Shown: positions 59,427 to 64,000 of the stretch, piece after piece
Position numbering within the stretch: the first letter of the stretch is position 1
Layout: the number at the start of each line of letters is the position of its first letter
DNA from: Pseudoalteromonas sp. FUC4
GTDB lineage: Bacteria > Pseudomonadota > Gammaproteobacteria > Enterobacterales > Alteromonadaceae
Length of the DNA stretch: 64,000 nucleotides
Direction: 5' to 3'
NCBI RefSeq assembly: GCF_008370255.1
Contig: NZ_SEUI01000001.1
Span: forward strand, 954,975-1,018,974
Notes under the pieces: model-generated
Seen by the model: the letters and a program-made list of their open reading frames with translations, nothing else
The model's database searches: none
Told to the model about the DNA's origin: nothing
Translations under genes and position numbers: made by a program

Positions 59427-59592
59427 TTAACCATGAGCAAGTGATTTGAGATTATTTCATAATTAACTCGTATGCAACATATATTTTTAAAAAACGAGCA
59501 AATCAGCTTTGTACTTGTATTTACCGCAATCTTTTAAATTAATTAAAATCAATTGGTTACCTTTTAAAGATGGCAATAAAACAAATTGCACT

Positions 59593-59602
59593 TTGTTAAC
59601 AA
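59593..59602. promoter_or_regulatory. TTGTTAACAA operator, GH50 gene
   Basis: A perfect copy 61 bp before the GH50 start. With the site at 59417 it controls the divergent promoters in this 321-bp gap, which holds nothing else recognisable. Confidence 0.7.
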
Positions 59603-59662
59603 TTTTCAATTTGTTATTTTTCGTGTATGGTGTGTTAAATAGTTAAATAAGGTTGGACAACA

Positions 59663-61999
59663 ATGAAACATAAAAAAAATCTAGCTGTAACCGCACTCCT
59701 ACTCGCTCTCACAGGATGTAATCAGCAGACTAACAGCGTGTCAGAGCCCGTGGCAGCCGAAACAAAAACCACAAGTAGAACCGTTCTGCAGCTATTAGAT
59801 GATGCACAGCATACGGCTGACACGGCAGTTAAAATAAAAACCAGCGGTGCTGAGGTCAATAATAACGATAATATTTTAAATATTGCGTTTAATTCAGAGC
59901 AAAATCTTTATTCAGGTGTCAGCTTTACTCCCGATACGCCATGGGACTGGAGCCAGTTCAAAGATTTTAATATTGCCTTCGAGCTTGCAAACCCTGGCCA
60001 GCATTCCGTACAAGTATACTTAGATATCTCTGATATTGACGGTGCCAATTACACCCGTACAGTCAATGTGCCTATTGGTGACTTTCATACATATTATGCA
60101 AAGCTAGATGGCCATGATTTAGCTACACCTGAAGGTGATGAGAGTGTAGAGCTTAACTTTACCTCAGGCTTACGTTCAAACCCTGCGACCTGGCAGTCAG
60201 ACGAAACTCAGTTTATCTCTATGTGGGGTAAAAAGAACTTAAATCTAAAAGGCATCACCAAAATTTCATTAAGTGTACAAAGCGCGCTGTATGATAAAGC
60301 ACTACAAATAAAATCAATTGATTTACGTACTAACCCTGAATTCGATACTGAATTTTTAACCCACATTGTTGATAAGTTCGGTCAGAATGCAAAACAAGAC
60401 TTTGCCTACAAAGTAGACTCTGAAGCTGAGTTAATCGAAGATAAAAAACAAGAAGCACAACAGCTGCTATCACAGCGCCCAGCAGAACGCTCACGCTTTG
60501 GCGGTTGGGCACAAGGTCCAAAGCTAGAAGGCACGGGCTACTTTAGAACAGCAAAACACAATGGTAAATGGTCGTTAGTCGACCCAGATGGTTACCTTTA
60601 TTTAGCAACCGGTTTAGATATTATTCGTCTTGCCAACTCAACCACATTGACGGGCTATGATTTTGACCAATCTCTATTTAAAAGTGCCAATGAATCAGGC
60701 TTAACACCTGAAGATTCAAAAGGCTTGAACCGAGTTAATAAAGAAGCACTACCAAGTCGCTTTGTCGCATCACAAGTTCGTAAAGATCTGTTTGAATGGT
60801 TACCAAGTTATGATGAGCCAATGGGTAAGCACTATGGCTATCGTAAAAGTGCTCACTCTGGTCCACTCGCTCATGGCGAAACTTACAGCTTTTACTCTGC
60901 CAACCTAGAACGAAAATATGGTCAAAACAATAGCGACTATATGCAAAAATGGCGTGAAGTAACATTAAAACGCATGATCACATGGGGCTTTACCTCACTA
61001 GGTAACTGGACAGATCCAAGTTACTACGATAATCAGCAAGTGCCCTACTTTGCCAATGGCTGGATCATCGGTGACTTTAAAACAGTTTCAAGTGGTAATG
61101 ACTTTTGGGGAGCTATGCCTGATGTATTCGACCCCCATTTTGCAGTGCGTGCTAACATAACAGTCGAGAACGTCGCAAAAGAGGTTAAAAACTCCCCTTG
61201 GGCAGTGGGCGTATTTATTGATAACGAAAAAAGCTTTGGCCGCCCTGACTCTGTACTGAGCCATTACGGGATTGTGATCAATACACTGGGTAGAGATGCT
61301 GCTACAGTGCCGACAAAAGCAGAGTTCTCGCGTTTAATGAAGAGAAAATACACAGACATAAGCAAACTCAATAAAGTCTGGCATTTAAATTTAGCCTCAT
61401 GGGCGGAGTTTGATAAAGGCGTAAAAGTAGATGTTAAAAACAACGATCAACTTGCTGACTTTTCAATCATGTTAACCGCCTACGCTGACAAATACTTTAG
61501 AGTAGTTGATGCGGCAATGGATAAACATTTACCTAATCACTTGTATTTAGGCGCACGCTTTCCTGATTGGGGTATGCCAATTGAAGTCGTTAGAGCATCA
61601 GCAAAGCATGTTGACGTGATCAGTTTTAATGCATACAAAGAAGGTATCAAGCCTAAAAAGTGGGAATTTTTAAGTGAATTTGATAAGCCGACTATTATTG
61701 GTGAATTCCATGTTGGTGCATTAGATTCTGGCCTATTCCATCCAGGGCTTATACATGCATCAAATCAACAAGACCGCGCAAAAATGTACACTGACTATAT
61801 GCGTTCAGTCTTTGATAACCCATACTTTATAGGCGCTCATTGGTTCCAATACATAGACTCGCCTATTACTGGGCGTGCTTATGATGGAGAGAACTATAAT
61901 GTTGGTTTCATTACAGTCACAGATCGCCCTTATACTGAAATGGTTGAAGCAGCAAAAACTGTGAATAATGAAATGTACGAGCGCCGATTTAAAAAATAA
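59663..61999 (+). CDS. GH50 beta-agarase, lipoprotein
   Basis: A 778-residue protein with a lipoprotein signal (LLLALTGCNQQ). Residues ~40-230 form a CBM-like beta domain (WDWSQFKDFNIAFELANPG). The GH50 TIM barrel starts at RFGGWAQGPKLEGTGYFRT (~280) and WSLVDPDGYLYLATGLDI. Candidate catalytic residues are Glu522 in FIDNEKSFG and Glu681 in IIGEFHVGALDSG. GH50 members release neoagarobiose or neoagarotetraose from agarose. Its outer-membrane or periplasmic position fits the receptor gene. It is divergent from the transporter operon. Confidence 0.92.
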   Translation: MKHKKNLAVTALLLALTGCNQQTNSVSEPVAAETKTTSRTVLQLLDDAQHTADTAVKIKTSGAEVNNNDNILNIAFNSEQNLYSGVSFTPDTPWDWSQFKDFNIAFELANPGQHSVQVYLDISDIDGANYTRTVNVPIGDFHTYYAKLDGHDLATPEGDESVELNFTSGLRSNPATWQSDETQFISMWGKKNLNLKGITKISLSVQSALYDKALQIKSIDLRTNPEFDTEFLTHIVDKFGQNAKQDFAYKVDSEAELIEDKKQEAQQLLSQRPAERSRFGGWAQGPKLEGTGYFRTAKHNGKWSLVDPDGYLYLATGLDIIRLANSTTLTGYDFDQSLFKSANESGLTPEDSKGLNRVNKEALPSRFVASQVRKDLFEWLPSYDEPMGKHYGYRKSAHSGPLAHGETYSFYSANLERKYGQNNSDYMQKWREVTLKRMITWGFTSLGNWTDPSYYDNQQVPYFANGWIIGDFKTVSSGNDFWGAMPDVFDPHFAVRANITVENVAKEVKNSPWAVGVFIDNEKSFGRPDSVLSHYGIVINTLGRDAATVPTKAEFSRLMKRKYTDISKLNKVWHLNLASWAEFDKGVKVDVKNNDQLADFSIMLTAYADKYFRVVDAAMDKHLPNHLYLGARFPDWGMPIEVVRASAKHVDVISFNAYKEGIKPKKWEFLSEFDKPTIIGEFHVGALDSGLFHPGLIHASNQQDRAKMYTDYMRSVFDNPYFIGAHWFQYIDSPITGRAYDGENYNVGFITVTDRPYTEMVEAAKTVNNEMYERRFKK

Positions 62000-62010
62000 G
62001 CTTAAATAGT

Positions 62011-62053
62011 GGTCTATTGTAATGTGTTGACAATAGACCATTCGCTTTTTTTT
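62011..62053 (+). terminator. Intrinsic terminator after the GH50 gene
   Basis: A perfect stem GGTCTATTGT/ACAATAGACC with a 9-nt loop is followed by eight T residues. Its right side contains GTTGACAA, a weak version of the operator word, only ~70 bp before the regulator gene. Confidence 0.88.
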
Positions 62054-62104
62054 ATATACACTAAGTAAAGAAAAACAAAGCATAAAATAAACGTAGGAAA
62101 AAAT

Positions 62105-62719
62105 ATGGCCGCAACTAAACCAACAAAAATTTTATCTGTAAAAGATCAAATAGCTGAACAGCTACGTTCCGATATTATTTCTGGTGAGATGCCCCCGCAA
62201 ACTAAATTAAATGAAAAAGAATTAGCAGAACGCTTTGGCCTTTCACGTGGCCCTATTCGTGATGTAATACTGCAATTGACCAAAGAAGGTTTATTAATTT
62301 CACGAAATAACTGTGGTGCATCAGTAAACAGCGTACTTGATCCTAAACTGCAAAAGTTAATGATCAAACTACGTAGAAGTATCGAAGAATATGCGGTTAC
62401 AGAGCTAAACGGCAACTTAACTGAGCAGAATATCGCAGACTTAGAAGATATATTAGCTTCGTTACAAGACGCCCTTGAACGTGAAGATTACACCGAAGTC
62501 ACAAAAATCGATATATCGTTCCACCAATACTTAATTTACCAAGCTGGTGGCGAAGAGCTGGTTAATATTTGGTACCCTTACGTTATGCGTATGCGTTTAA
62601 ACTACAAGCGTATTACCTCAAGCTCTGAATGCGTTAACGAGCATCGCGCAATTCTTGAAGCCTTAAAAGCGCAAGACAGCGCCACCGCAATCAAAGCTAT
62701 TAAACACAATATCAAATAA
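62105..62719 (+). CDS. GntR-family (FCD/FadR type) transcriptional regulator
   Basis: A 204-residue protein. The N-terminal winged helix spans ~8-75 (QIAEQLRSDIISGEMPP, LNEKELAERFGLSRGPIRDV, TKEGLLI). A helical FCD ligand domain follows, with the metal-ligand pattern DISFHQYLIYQAGG and NEHRAILEAL. Regulators of this class bind short palindromes of the TNGTNNACNA form and respond to sugar acids. It is the only regulator in the locus and the best candidate for the TTGTTAACAA sites. The ligand could be KDG or anhydrogalactonate; that is an inference. Confidence 0.88.
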   Translation: MAATKPTKILSVKDQIAEQLRSDIISGEMPPQTKLNEKELAERFGLSRGPIRDVILQLTKEGLLISRNNCGASVNSVLDPKLQKLMIKLRRSIEEYAVTELNGNLTEQNIADLEDILASLQDALEREDYTEVTKIDISFHQYLIYQAGGEELVNIWYPYVMRMRLNYKRITSSSECVNEHRAILEALKAQDSATAIKAIKHNIK

Positions 62720-62742
62720 TGAAATAAATTTTATGCTGAATC

Positions 62743-62767
62743 AAAGCCGCTGCAAAGCGGCTTTTTA
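62743..62767 (+). terminator. Intrinsic terminator after the GntR gene
   Basis: The stem AAAGCCGCT/AGCGGCTTT with a T run lies 24 bp past the stop. Confidence 0.9.
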
Positions 62768-62778
62768 GTTTTAAACCA

Positions 62779-62803
62779 GCTAATACACATAATGTGTACT
62801 AGC
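62779..62803. repeat. Near-perfect 25-nt palindrome
   Basis: GCTA-TACACAT and ATGTGTA-TAGC arms face each other with one A-C mismatch. It marks the boundary between the galactan locus and the AT-rich accessory stretch. The following ~130 bp hold no gene I can support. Confidence 0.5.
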
Positions 62804-62939
62804 TCAGACTTGATCTGAAGTCAGACAGCTTTGTGCCAACAGCAGACATTCGTCACGCCTTGTAAATAGCCAATTAAATAGGCAACGAAGGATCAAAAAA
62901 CAACTGTTTTTAATCCTTTTAAATGACTTGCATGGTGTT

Positions 62940-63152
62940 TTAGTTAAGTTTCCCGTTATTTGTATACATAGTTTCACATGTCCACTCAACATCTTGTTTG
63001 TTAGCTTTAAGTTTACTATTAGCAAATTGTTTAGCCATTTCTATTTTACATGATTTCATAAAAGTGGATTTCTCATATGTAAAACCAAGATAAATAGATA
63101 CTGAAATTGATATTATGCCAATAATAAATATAGCTAATGTTTGTAGTTTCAT
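62940..63152 (-). CDS. Small single-span protein, unknown
   Basis: A 70-residue ORF. A hydrophobic helix (~6-25) may be a signal or anchor. A short Lys-rich tail with two cysteines (Cys35 and Cys59) follows. AAAGGACTT precedes the start at a good distance, which supports translation. No family recognised. Confidence 0.5.
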   Translation of the reverse strand: MKLQTLAIFIIGIISISVSIYLGFTYEKSTFMKSCKIEMAKQFANSKLKANKQDVEWTCETMYTNNGKLN

Positions 63153-63243
63153 TTGAAGTCCTTTAAATACGGCAAAATTATTAGCTAAAATGAGAAAAAG
63201 CCAACTGTTATTTCTCTTACTTTAGCGACTTGATATTTTTAAT

Positions 63244-63540
63244 TTACATATTTCTATCGATTAACATTAATAGGATGCCAAGCCCCATTAATATAAAACC
63301 AAGTCGCTCTCTGCGCTGAAAAGATTTAAGTATTTTTATTGCTAAATTTAACTCAGCCCCCGTTTTATTAACAACAACCGTATGATTTAGGCTTGCGTCA
63401 TTATTTCTGGGTATTCCGTATTTTGCGACAAAAAATATTCCAATGGTCTCAATAACCATTCCTGAATTAGTCATATCGCCAAAAAATTTTAGAAGGAAAT
63501 CACATAGTCCCATTTGTACATCCAACTCTTGATTAAACAT
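63244..63540 (-). CDS. Small membrane protein, unknown
   Basis: A 98-residue ORF ending with a hydrophobic helix (LGFILMGLGILLMLIDRNM), with a weaker hydrophobic stretch near residue 30 (VIETIGIFFVA). It starts 20 bp after the stop of the unknown ORF at 63561, so the two may be one transcript. No family recognised. Confidence 0.5.
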   Translation of the reverse strand: MFNQELDVQMGLCDFLLKFFGDMTNSGMVIETIGIFFVAKYGIPRNNDASLNHTVVVNKTGAELNLAIKILKSFQRRERLGFILMGLGILLMLIDRNM

Positions 63541-63560
63541 AACGCTCTGTTAGCAGTTTG

Positions 63561-63980
63561 TTAGGAATTTTTTGAAAGTTCACGCTTTCTAGTTTCTACT
63601 TCTTCATTAAACTCTTCATATTGCTCAATAAAGTCTTTTACGCCAAGAAAAGATAAAGAAACAGCGCCATTTGCTAACAACTCTACTTCATCAATTTTCT
63701 TCAATACATCTTGAGTATCATCATGCCACCTAGAAAAATTGAAGATTACAGGGCTTGTTTTACGGCTGATAGTTGTGTGATGATATTTATCACCACTTGG
63801 CTGAAAATATTCAACGGTAAATGATTCATTATTATTTTCTAATAATTCATAAAACTGAATTCGCCAGTACTCTTCGTTTTCTTGAACAATATTTAGATGA
63901 CTATTTTCAGTGATTTTATTCTTAACATTGTAATAGCGAACAATAATTCGCGCAGTTGCAAACCACAGTAACCAATCATT
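63561..63980 (-). CDS. Unknown ORF without a start codon (possible broken gene)
   Basis: An open frame of about 140 codons, closed by TGA at 63981-63983 upstream and TAA at 63561. It has no ATG, and no convincing alternative start. The sequence looks coding (WLLWFATARIIVRYYNVKN, then a soluble acidic part ending ELSKNS). An ATG directly upstream (63982-63984) is in another frame and meets TGA after two codons. A frameshift near 63980 is the simplest reading. Confidence 0.45.
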   Translation of the reverse strand, partial: NDWLLWFATARIIVRYYNVKNKITENSHLNIVQENEEYWRIQFYELLENNNESFTVEYFQPSGDKYHHTTISRKTSPVIFNFSRWHDDTQDVLKKIDEVELLANGAVSLSFLGVKDFIEQYEEFNEEVETRKRELSKNS

Positions 63981-64000
63981 TCATGGCGGGGAAATGTTTT

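Noticed and set aside
62011..62039. The GGTCTATTGT...ACAATAGACC repeat as a primary operator for the regulator gene
   Set aside because: The perfect stem and following T run make it a terminator of the GH50 gene first. An operator role of the embedded GTTGACAA is only possible.
62804..63025. 73-codon minus-strand ORF overlapping the small protein at 62940
   Set aside because: It overlaps a better-supported ORF that has a ribosome site. Its own start is weak and its composition is not protein-like.
63541..63563. Integron attC-like words (CTAACA repeats, AGCGTTATG) between two small ORFs
   Set aside because: The segment is only about 20 bp, has no paired R and L boxes around a foldable spacer, and no integrase or repeated site is visible.

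Overview
The window looks like a chromosomal segment of a marine, agar-degrading gammaproteobacterium, most probably Pseudoalteromonas. The reasons are the AT-rich composition, the block gyrA-serC-aroA-cmk-rpsA-ihfB-lapA-lapB-pyrF, class Ia nrdAB-yfaE, and a red-algal galactan locus. The genus is inferred from protein flavour and gene order; no database was searched.

Positions 1-18,500 hold mixed housekeeping and stress genes. In order these are: three tandem 138-bp repeats, each with a terminator-like hairpin; a stand-alone periplasmic solute-binding protein; a three-domain MsrA-thioredoxin-MsrB; pxpBC without pxpA; asnB with an NtrC-like palindrome upstream and an overlapping PhzF-family gene; the ergothioneine pair egtB-egtD with a MITE-like element just upstream; a BCCT transporter; a CBS/cNMP/nucleotidyltransferase sensor with a DEDDh exonuclease; trhO; and a DEAD-box helicase followed by a CvfB-like S1 protein.

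Positions 18,500-35,100 are core genome: pyrF, lapBA, ihfB, rpsA, cmk, aroA, serC and gyrA on the minus strand, then ubiG, a Gph/MupP-type phosphatase, nrdA, nrdB and yfaE on the plus strand. The nrdA upstream region has two pairs of NrdR-like boxes, each pair spaced exactly 31 bp, plus a perfect DnaA box.

Positions 35,170-62,770 form a galactan (probably agarose) utilisation locus. GH50 (lipoprotein agarase) and GH117 (neoagarobiose hydrolase type) would yield D-galactose and 3,6-anhydro-L-galactose. Galactose goes through galM-galK-galT-galE. Anhydrogalactose would be handled by an aldehyde dehydrogenase, a zinc dehydrogenase and a KduD-like reductase, ending at KDG, which KdgK phosphorylates. 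The anhydrogalactonate cycloisomerase and KDPG aldolase are not in the window. A TonB-dependent receptor and an MFS sugar porter give transport. Less expected are two large Tat-lipoprotein PhoD-like metallophosphoesterases and a calcium-type FG-GAP/ASPIC lipoprotein. A palindrome, TTGTTAACAA, recurs upstream of essentially every transcription unit of this locus, and a GntR/FCD regulator lies at its end; together they look like one local regulon. A decayed copy of the FG-GAP gene and an internally deleted IS481-type transposase show past rearrangement.

Positions 62,770-64,000 are an AT-rich accessory stretch with small unknown ORFs, one of which lacks a start codon. No tRNA, rRNA or CRISPR array was recognised.
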